Positions 42,501 through 54,500 of a stretch of DNA of 64,000 bases are shown here, one piece after another. The stretch spans positions 10,521,927-10,585,926 of the forward strand of contig NC_052114.1 of assembly GCF_012273895.1 (NCBI RefSeq). The letters run 5' to 3'. Positions within the stretch are counted from its first letter, which is position 1, and each line of letters opens with the position of its first letter. The notes under the pieces were generated by a model that saw nothing but the letters and a program-made list of their open reading frames with translations, was not told where the DNA came from and ran no database searches. The stretch comes from Zerene cesonia. Its lineage: Eukaryota; Arthropoda; Insecta; Lepidoptera; Pieridae. The translations under genes were made by a program, and so were the position numbers.

Positions 42501-45500
42501 ACTCAAACGTTTAAGAAATTAACTGGAACACACTGACAGACACACAAACAATTTTAATACTTGTAATTTTGTCCTGCATAAGTACATAGTAATTTTTATT
42601 AATTAATATTTATAAATCTACTAATTCGACAATATACGCTGAACATATAATTGAATGCATACGAATAGATGCATCAGGAAACTATTGAGAATATTCAGGT
42701 TAATTTTAACGCTTTCAATTAAGCTAAATTAAATTCAACGCTAAGTCACCGTAAAGTTAAGTCTCAGAAATAACTTGTGGAACTGCTTAACCGTGAACGT
42801 TCTCTTACATCAAGTTAATTTCACTACAGTGAACCTTTACGTTTACGCGAGCCGGAGCGAGGTCAGCCGATACACTCATGTTAATGTGTTAAATGCATTA
42901 TATTTATTTATTATTAAATACATTATGTTCGAATTATACTTAAAGCTCATTAAAAAAAAAAACAGCCAGGAGGCAGACGTGGGCGGTGCGGTTACCGAAC
43001 CGATTTAAATGAGGATGACTGAATCACCTGAATTGTTTTTCCATGAACCTCTTATATCAAACACAAAATGTTGTATACTATACTAGTTATCTAACCAAAT
43101 ATTTCTCTATACTTGTCGCATTGTGCGTGAGTGCTTTACCGCAAAGATAAGATCATTTAAGAGCCCCTTGGTCCTCTGAGTGATCCCAAATAAAGCTTCG
43201 AACTGTTTGAGTGGACACACAGACCGATCACTGAGCCCGTTTGGGCCCCGGGGGCATTTAGAAGGTTTGAAATTATTTGTAGATTTGCTTTTATTTATCC
43301 TTTCGTTTGTAGACAATTGTTCACGCAATTTAAGCTATATAATAGTCAAATCATTTGTTTTGTTTATACATACACAGATGTACAATTATAAATATTATAT
43401 TGCTTTCATCATAATATTGTGTATATAATATATTAGGATCTTTTTTTTAATGCGATTGACAAGCATTTGACTGCAACCTGATGGTACGCAGTGATGCAGT
43501 CTGAGGAAGTGCATGCCTGTCTAGATAGAGCCTATTCACTCTCTTTTTGAATAAGCCCAGATTAAATTTTTCCGGAAAGACCGAAGTGGGTAGGGAATTC
43601 CACTTCTTCGCAGTTCGGTTTATAAAAGAGATCTGAAAATGCTTTGTGCGCAAAAATGGTACATCAACAGCGAAGGGATGGTAGCCAGCTGTAGGTCGAG
43701 ATGTTCTGCGGTGAAAATGGGAGGGGGATGACTATATCTCTATGTAACATGTTCGTGGATTCATATATAAAACACATTTTCTTTATCACTACATCTTCAA
43801 ATTTATGGAGATCTCGCATATAACGTGTGACCATTACCTGACATTTATGCTGTAATAAGACTCACTTAGTTCTCCCTAATAGTAAAAATGTAAGTATGTA
43901 TTATTTTCGTAATAATACATTAGTTTAGTTTTAGATTGAGTATGTAGAAAAATTGACCATTTTAATGCAAAATAAGGCAGGAATAAACTCATTTTTGGAC
44001 ATTATAATATTAAACAAAAATAAATAATATCTAACTAAAAACGGCTTCCATCTTCACAAAATTAATTTCAAGGATCTGAAAACCAATTTTAATGAAAGTC
44101 AAGAATGTCCACGAGGGAATTTTATCGAGTTCTCAGACTGAATACCTAATTCTAGTCATAGTATTTACAGAAACCCCGATTTCTCGGATCATGGATAAGA
44201 TTCTCAGCAAGGACTTATCCCAAAACGATTTAATGTTAATTTAATCAGCTTATAGCTGACAACAGTAACTCGCTTATAATTCTATCAGCACTCCATCTAA
44301 TAACATAAATATTTATATATTATCTCTAAAATCAAGTGAATAAAGTGTAATGTCATGGTAACAATCCTTATTAATATTTTAAATGCGAAAGTGTGTTTGT
44401 ATCTTCATCCTGCTTTCACGTCGCGACGAGCGGTTTTCGACTAAAATCTACTTTTTTACCAAATTGCACACATCTGTAAAGCTGTCCGTTTAGCTGTTAT
44501 TTGAAAAAAAAATAACAAACATCATCCATGCATCCAAATATATTCAAATACATTTAAATAAGCATTCGCGTTTATAACATAAGTAGGATTCTCTTGTGTA
44601 CATATTTTATACATTACCTCTCTATATCGAGAAATATTTTAATATGCCTTGAATTTGTCGATTTATTAAAGGCTAAAGGCTAGTTTTAATAGCATTCTAT
44701 TCTCGCATTTCGTTACCATTGTAGTTTCCACTTTACTTTTTTCGTGACAATTAAATGTAAAATTGCATTTCTATTAATATTTGCAAAATCAGAAATTTTA
44801 TTTAATTTAAAATAAAAGGTAAGAAACAGAGAAAATGAAAATATAATTCCATAATGTATTTACAGAATCGGCTTTAGAACGTTTCCAATTCGTTCCAATA
44901 ATAATCATTTCAATATTGAATGCCAAATCCTACTTAATATTACGAAAGTTTGTAAGGATGTGTGTGTGTTTGTTACTCTTTCACGCAAAACTACCTATAC
45001 TATGAACCGATTGCAATTAAATTTGGTACGTAGACAGCTAGACAACTGGAATAACATATAGGTAACTTTTTATCCCGATATTCCCACGGGATACGGACTT
45101 ACGCGGGTAAAACCGCGGGGAGCAGCTGGTATGATATGAAACCATTGAATTCACATTTCAATGTGAATGTGTAAATCAAAATTTAAATATTTATGGGGTA
45201 AACTTGCGTAGGTTAGTTCTCACTTCTTAGTTGTCTCTTTTAGAAGTTCAATAATCGCAAATGTAAAAACCCCGCCCTGGTCGCCATGAGGTCGTCGACC
45301 CCACCATCTGTGGCACTATTTAATCCGCTAAAATCCATCAAAGTAAAATTTATTCAATCATATTGAGTCTCAAACTGGAAAAATAAGAGTTTAATATCCA
45401 TCTTTGACACTTAATACCAATTATAGTATTAATTTATTCTTAGAAATAAAATTCTCTTTTATATTCATGACGGTTTTTATTGTTAATAACTTTTTCATTT

Positions 45501-48500
45501 ATTTTCAAAGCATACCTACATAAAAGACTTTAAGTAATACCTATTTTCCCGTTGGTTGAATTTTAAGCTATTTATTATATAATTTGTCTCGTAATTTTTA
45601 AAAAATAGTTCATTCGTAGTTCCAATGAAAAGGGCCAAAGAGCATAATGGAGATATATTATTAAAGAACACAAATATAATTCGGACTGAAAACTGCCCCG
45701 TTCATTAAACAATGGAATTCGAATATAATATAAAGAACGAGTGGGAGATCGGGAACGCATTAAACACTCACCTCTTATAATGAGAAGAATGTTTATGATC
45801 ATATGTTATTCTTTATGAATCGTAACCACGAAATTACGGCAACGTTGTAGATCTCTTTTATAGATATCATGTCAATAAATTGGTTTTCATTGAAGCCGCA
45901 GAATGTAGACAATTGAAATACGAATACTTCTCCGTTAGTATAAACAAAGTTATTGCCAAAACGTGTAATTCACGCAGCCGGCTGCTCTCTCTCAACAAAC
46001 AGACGCGTTATTCATTGCGTGTATTTGTGTAACCCACCGGCAATCGGCAATCGGCAATCCGTAATCCTGCACTTGCATTATTCTGGAACTGCCTGGAAGT
46101 CTGAATTACTTTAAGAAACATATAAAACTTAATACAAAGTATATGAACAAAGACATCGTGAATTTGTGAATGTTATTAGCTTTGATTGCAGTAATTGTTT
46201 CCACGTAGCTTCGTAAAAATAAATTTCACTTTCCTTATTTTTCTGAAATAACCCATACAAGGTAAGAATACCATCGAAGCAAATTATTAGATAACAACCA
46301 TTTTTTTTCTTAACATGGTGGTCAATACTCCTAAATAAAGATCTCGAACGCCAGCATAAAAGGTATGAGACATCAAAGAATATAATGTACTTATCATTTA
46401 CTTTCAGCTAACTAAAGTGCATTTAAGTGCAAATAAACTAGTGGCCCTTGTTAGTTAGATAGTTTTGAGTAGTATATGTTATATGATCAGGTTACCCATT
46501 ACATTCGACTTCTCAACAATATGAGGACATATATCTTAGCAATACCTTTCCTAGAAACTGTATTCGGCTACATTGTATATATCCAGCTCCACACGTGTAA
46601 CCGAGACGTAGACGTAGCGTAACACGAACGTGGTTCTTTAAAATCAGTGACGCGAAATTCAAGTTTTCTTTATTGTTTCTCACACCAACTCTTTCAAGGT
46701 AATAAATAATCTGTCAAAAGATTCATACATTTTCTTCAGAGATTTTTCTGCTTCTGAAACTTTGTTTTCATTTATAATTGTCAATTTGCTACTTGTTTTT
46801 TGTTTTAATCAAAACTAGATCAAAAATTTCAGTACGTACATTTTTTTCTCTTCAAAATATTGAGGTTTCTATTCATCTCATTGAGAACATGATGACGTCG
46901 AATCAGGGTATACCCCTGATTCGACGTGACGAAAAAATACATCAAAAATAACTGTTAAAATTACTCTAGAAATGGTAAATGTCATGATAATAGACTTTAG
47001 AAAATTTATCTGTAAGTGGTCAAAATTTAGCATAGTCACATCTTTATGCCACCCCATGCAAGACGTCATTATATTATTTTTCATTTAAGCTATAAAGAAA
47101 TGGTTTATTTCTTTCATTTCTTTCATGGTCATGGTCATTATGAAAGTTAAAATGTCAAATGAGTTGAGGACTTCACTTTGTGCCAAGATAGTTTTTATTA
47201 ATAGTATCTAGTGGATACGTCTAGATGATTAATTCTCATAAGTTTCTAAAACAGATTATTTTTAATGTTACTTCTTGATTTTTGTATTTACGTGAATAAT
47301 TAAGCAATATAATTATTTAAAAATCCCGAAACCTCGTAAAAATGCTTCAATTTAATGACGTATACAAAAAAAAGCCGATTCGATCGATTCTCGTTAGTTA
47401 TATTAAACAAACAAGACCAGTACCATAAGATTTGCTAAAATTAGACAAAACGAAATCCACTAGAAAGTACCGTGCGATATTCCTAACAAACATAAGCTTT
47501 GAGCGTCGCCTACTCCTAAACCCACATTATAGGCGATGGGAAATGAGAATGTCAACTCACAAACAACGGAAAATTTCGCAGAATCCGAAATTTCATGTGC
47601 GAATCGTAGGTTTCTTTATTGATGTTTTAAACTATTAAAAACTTTTATTTCTAAAGAAATGCATGTTTCGTGGAAAGTTCTCTTGATCTCCTATGAATTT
47701 TAGTAATATTAGGAGCTTTTATCAGTAAATTATTAAGCTTAAGGAGCGCATGAATATTGATTTCTTTTTTATAACTACTTGCTTCAAAAACTAAGACTGA
47801 TTGCATTCTTTAACGGCAGTGCTGTGTCAAAACCGTGTCATTATTTATACAGCTTACCTGACAAGCTACGCTGTGCAGCGAGCATGTTTGCTTATGGTTT
47901 TAAATATTGTATTGCTTACCGCCAAAGGATTGTTTTAATATTTATTTGACCACGGCCCATATTTTTACATTTTCCGGGCTTCGCGATAGACTTTTTGATG
48001 AGATATAAACTGATTCTATCTCTTAAGATCCTAGTTCTAACAAGAAAAGTTAGGCATATCATACAACTTTAAATCTCTCTTCGTTCTTCCAACTTATTAT
48101 TATTATGTACTCCTGCCCATCGTTCAAACTTTTATAGCAGCTCGTTTACTGTGCGTGCTATTCAACTCTGGAACGCTTTACCCGAAAGTATCAGACGTGC
48201 AAAAACGCTTTGCTCTTTTAAGTCTTTATTGAAAGTTCATTACCTGTCCATGCAGTAGCAGTATAAGCCATTTGTAATTTTTGTATATATTGTTTATCTA
48301 GTATAGTTTATGTATTTTATTGTAAGAGTATATATTTTTATATAGTATTTATGTAAAACATGTGTATTTTATTTATTTTTTTTCTCATATTCTGTCATAT
48401 TTTTTAGTTTCTTGCACTAACCCTAAAACCTCTTGCATTTCCTTTCCTACCAGGTTGCCTGGCAGAGATTGCTGTCTAGCAATAAGGCCGCCTTTTGTAC

Positions 48501-51500
48501 AGAATGTCATTGTGCCATATTATATTTTGTATAAACTATTCCTTCTGTTTTGTACAATAAAGTATTATAAATAAATAAATAAATAAATAAATAAACTTTA
48601 ATGCAGGGAGCTTCAACATTCTTTGTAAATTATTCTGTTTATGCCCTTTATCATTGTGGATCGATAATATATTCCTTTGTCCGCGCTACGTGAACTGTTT
48701 GTGCTTTAATCGAATACAAATTTCTTCTAATAAACTCTACTGAGACAATATCGATAGAAAAAAATTTAGACATTGCTTTACATAAAGGTTATCAATAAAA
48801 TGAATCGATCAAACCAATGGAAAGTAATGCTATTTGGAAATAACTTAGGAATGTACATTTTGTATTTATTATTTCGCTAAATCATTTTGGAAACCCCAAA
48901 TGATTTATCGCTGCGCACCCTTACTCTTTGTACTAACATTTTAAAATCAAATTTCTATTATTATTCTCTTTGTGGTCCACGTAACAAGATCAGTGTAATA
49001 GATGAGGGAATATTTCATAAATTTTGAGCTCCATTTTTTACGCACCAGCTTCTTCTATTGTATTTTCTATTAAAACATAAGGTTTGGATACGATGCACCA
49101 TGAGACAGTCTTTTATATGTATAACTAGCTGTACCCGCGACTTCCTTCGGGTTTGCCAATAAATACAGATGCCGTATCGATTTCCGGAATGAATAATAAT
49201 TAAGATCCTTCCTCGGAGTAGGTGCTATAACCATACCAAGTTTGATCAAAATAGTTTTTGCGTGATTCTCATTCGAGATACAGACAATGAAAAGCCCCAC
49301 AAAAAATCTAAATATCTTCAATGTGCAGAATTTGACCCCGACCATTTTTATTACAGTAATAATATAGATATAGATGCTTAACGTCATCTTGCACTCGTTC
49401 ATACTTCAATTATATTAACCATTGAAAGTTCAATAGTTCGTTTCTTCTTCTTCCCATAATTGCATACCCAATGCCTACGACTGCTTGACAAAAGTCACGC
49501 TGCAGCATAAAATATGGCTCGGGTTTTCCCAGCCGTCAAAATGCATTTCAAATGTTCCGTTGTCCTTATGGTTGAAGTCCCAAAACTCCAGTATTTCTTC
49601 TTTTTCCTTAAATTTTTATCAAGGTCTATAGTCTATAGTCTTTTTTATTTGTATGCGTTGCATTTTTGCTCATTTGTACCAGTAAGAGAGAGAGACTATT
49701 TGTGAAATCAATTGTTAATAATCAAGTTTCAGCTAACATCGAATACAAAGTCTATTGAGTGTTACCAAACTAGATTAGGTGTGACTATACTTATAGGCAG
49801 GATCAGAGAGATGACAGCGGCGCCGCAAAGCAGTGACGCAGCAAGTCCGCGCGGTTGCCGCCCGCCTCGTCAGGAAATTTCCCGTTATCACTGATACTAT
49901 TCATTTTCAGCACGAATAACGTTGTTATCAACACTCATTTTACATATTTTATCTTAAGCTATATAAATACTCAATCTTGTAGAAATAAAAAACTCTTTAA
50001 ATTGTATTAAGCTTTTAAATATTATATACCCAATTCTTGGGGTATAATTAATATTTGTTTAAGATAATTGTACATAAAACTATAATGGAATTATAAAATA
50101 AATTCTAATTAATATTTCTAAGAAATTCCACGTGTGTTTGACGCAGATCAGTTTTTCATTAAATTCATGAGAGGGGTCGTTATATCAGGGTCTTATTTTG
50201 TTTATGATCGTAAAAATAGTTGACATAGTGCGGCTAGTGATGTACAACAATGGATTTAAGCAAGCTTGACCGGTTGGTCATCCGATCTCAGCGCGCACGT
50301 TTATTGGACACTTTATAGTCGCAACAAATGAAATAGATCCACATTTACGACGCCGCCATCACTTATTTTATAGGAAATGAAACTTTTTACTAGTCCTATT
50401 AGGTTATTTTAGAACTTCAAACTAATAATAAATGTTCTAATGGATTTATAATTTGCTTTATTTCCAATATGTTTACACATCATTTGAATAGTAATCGAAT
50501 TCGAATCAATCTTCAGTGCGGAGATTTGCTAATTATCGAGACAAATTATGACTACTTATAAAAATTTTAGTTGTTTTGTATTTTATTTAAAGTAATTTCT
50601 TGCCAATTAAGAACTTAGTAATACGTGCAAAGCATTTTTAGCAATTCAATTAAAAACCTGATGCAATTTATTGTAAGTTCACGGAGGGAAGGCGCGAGCC
50701 GCCGGCGCTCAACACAAATTGGATTTCCGGGTTAACGCATCAATTTAATTACATTACTTCGGTTTGGTATGTCCAGTTCCGGACCTACGAAGGGAATTGA
50801 TCACTCGCCCTATAAACAAATCTGTTCTCTTTGCAGATACCCCTGGTTTGAAAATTTTTGTGACATTATTACTGGAATATTAAATTTAAATCACTTACAA
50901 ATGCTTCCTTAATTTTAACATATAAGTATAACATCTCGTAAACAATCCTCGAAATTATGTTATTAGCCAATTTATGTTATGACATAAAACCTAAAAGTTT
51001 ACCTAAACTCTACGTTTTTACACCTTTACCTCAAATATGAGGTCATGAAAAATCATGACTTAGGAAATATAAGAAATGCAATAAACGAAATGTATAAACA
51101 GAGCGAGTCCACCAGACGTTTGTTACACGAAGTACATTAATAACGTAAACTTTAAGTACAGACATCATCGCTCAATAACATTAGACTGACACATCTGAAG
51201 CGACGGGACAATTTCCATGCTAATGTGCCCTCGAGTTAGCACCAGACACAAGGGCTTGTCCAGACGAACGATTCTCTGATAATTATTGTGGGAATTAAGT
51301 TTTACTAACTTTTTTATATGTCATAGCGGGCAATCGAGCTGGTACGGCTGATGGTAAGCCATCACCACCGCCCATGAACATCCGCAGAGATACTGTCTCT
51401 GCGGATGCGCCGTCCACATGTGAGGGATAAGAAAAAAATTGACGAGTAGAAAGAAAAAATGGACTCGGAAGGGTGAGGAAAAGGAAACGAGCCTTAGAAA

Positions 51501-54500
51501 CGGAACTACATAATCTAACTTTTTTATATATTTGAATACTGCTGTAAAGTGGCATCAATATAAATGAAGTCGATTAAGTCAATTCATTATGGCAAATACA
51601 GGATCATCAAACAATGTAAGATAATTAATTCACAAAAATTTTTTGCATAATAATTTTACGACGAAACATATCATATTATTATAAAAGCGGTTTCATGTAT
51701 TTGTTACAATATGTATTGCGCCATAAATACATTTCACTTATAACATTGCGGCGTACAACTTAAAATCCGGTCAAATGTAAAACCAGTAATTATGCGTGCG
51801 AACACCGATGGTTTTTTGAAGATTTGTTATCGAAGTTCAAAATCCATAATAAAAATATTAGAAACACGATAAACAATTCCACTTGACAGTTCAAAGAATT
51901 AGGTTCTTAATACATTTGGTGTATATTTTTTAGAGTACTATAAAGTAATAAGTTAGTCAAAAAATTCCAGATACAAATGTTATTGCTTCAAAAAATTAAT
52001 TTCACAAATAATTAGACATTTGTACATAGCATTAGACCATTTTATTCTAAAGGCATATGTCAAAGTTAATACTCAAGTGCTGTAGAAGAAGTATTCAAAG
52101 CAATCCCGTAGCCGTTGAAGCTAAAAATGAGTCGAGCGCGGAACCGCGAGTGGAGTTGGAATGCAATCCATTGCACTCCGTTCTCGTGTAGAGAACCAAT
52201 CCGCTAACTGCGTTTGCATTACGAAACCACTATGGACGCTTGCCAACTTCGGTTATTAAGGAAAAACCTCTACGTTGACGCAGTCATGCAACTGATCAAA
52301 GTCACAGTGATTAGAATAAACTGAAATAATGTAATGGAAGTTGTACAAAAAATCTCATGAGCCTTCGTAAAAAGGTCGTAACGGGTCTTCAGTAATATAA
52401 CTACACATTTTCAGTGTAGGTACTAAGCTTTGTGATATATATTTTATGTATTTGATATATATTTTAGTTAGCATGTCATCACAAGAATGGACCTGATCAT
52501 AATATTCCGTCAATGAAGTTTGTTTGTGGCGCAAAGTATTTGTATATCTATGGTATCGATTAATTTACGTTTTAATTGAAATCGATGGATTTAATCCCTG
52601 CGCGATCCAACGACATAATAGAATCGTGAAATAGAAGAATTTTAACATTTTTCTAATATATGATTTGCACACTCTCACACCGACCCGTTTTGTCTCTAAT
52701 TAATAAATATGATCATCAAAAGAGATGTAAAATAGATATTATTTTGTATTTAAGATATTTAAACTTCATATATTTGTTCTTATTACAGTACATCCTCAGG
52801 TAATGGTTGCTTTTGATATTGGTTAATCATGTAGTTTCTTGTTTATAAATAACTACAAAAACCACATGTGATTTCTTATATTATTCGCAGCCCCACTGGC
52901 AATTCAAATAGCAATAACTGAAAATAATAAACACAATTTTCTAGACAGCAAAAGACGCATTTCTCAGCGTCTTCTAAATCTTGCTGCTACAATATATTAA
53001 ATTCACACAAAACATTTACATAGTAGAAATACTAGTATTTGTTATGAGATATTTTTCTAATATTGGATCATGATTCCGTCTGCAGAGTGGGAGTGTAGGT
53101 ATGATACGGCATCCTGAATTCATAGACAGTCTGATCATTTCTACTATTTTTTTTAACTTAGCTGTCTGTTATTTCACTATTTATTTTATATACATACACA
53201 ATGATTCACATGTATTAATTCTTGAATATTTATATCTATTTACTATCCCGAGCTATTGTTGGACAACAACTTTATGTTCTAGTTTGTTAAGTTCAATTTT
53301 CTTGTATATTTATCGCTGTACCTGACAAACAAGGCGGACTGGGTATAGATGACACTGTTTGGTCTCATAATAAATACCTAAATTGACTAAATAAGATTCT
53401 GTTTTCCGGTAAGTAGGAATTATTGTTGGCCCGGTAACTGCCACTACAGAACGAACACCGTTGAGTGTTCGCCGGGTTCTTTTTGAGCTAATAAAGTTGA
53501 TGAATCGCAATCGGATCGCGATTTCCACTGTGACGATAAATAATTGCGAAACGGAGAGACTTTATTCAGAGCTGCCTTTAATGAGTTTCGCAGTTCACGA
53601 CTTCATTAGACATTGTTAACAAACAAAATTAACGGTCATTCAGCCTTTGAAAATTAATTGTATATTTTAAATGTCTAGCGCTCAAACTAGTTTAACGTAT
53701 TTGAACTTCTTTGAACATCTATTGAAGGATTTTATAATTAAGACAGGACTGACTATGTACTCGCTATAGACTTTGTTTCATTTGAGATAAATTTCATTTA
53801 GTAAGACTGAAGATGTTGTACTGATGAACTTTTTTCAAGTAAATTTGACCTTCACAAGTATCCTCTGTTATAAATATATTGAGTTTAATTTACGCGAGTT
53901 GCGTACATTTCAGACGCGTTAAAATGATCATAGAGTACAATATTCCAGTTCCTGCGATCACTAGTGCTCGTAATCGAGAAAGTCTGGTACAACAAAATAA
54001 TGTGGAAATCGCTCGTAAAATCCTTCAAAAAAAATTTTTTTCACTTAGAAGTTTTTCATTACCAAAAAAGTTTTATCGAATGGAAAGAAAACGTTTGATC
54101 AAATCTGCAATTTAAAATGTTTTGGAACATCTGACGTCTCGCTACTCCGTGAAGTCCATTATCGCTAATAATGTGCTAATTCATTTGTAAAAACTTCGCA
54201 GAATACCCACAAATTATGAAGTTACGTGCTTTGTGTCCATAGACTTGCACCCGCTGTCCCTGAGCACATGGGAAACGGTGGTAATCGCTTACCATAAAAA
54301 TACCTTAACTTTTATTTGTCCCCTACATATAACCGTTCTTCCATTTCTATTTACAGATACTCACATCAGTAAAACTAAAGTAAATCAAGTGTTTTGCGAA
54401 TACGTGTGACAAGTTTTTTAATTTGATATTAGACACACAACGTTTATAAAGTTTCTTTATATTCTTCAATTTTTTTCAAACGTGAGATCTATTACTATTA

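Noticed and set aside
46031..46060. Short tandem GGCAATC repeats
   Set aside because: Only about three units; too short to mean more than local slippage.
49070..49402. 110-codon minus-strand ORF
   Set aside because: Most of it covers a family C Helitron-like copy and it shows no protein domain.
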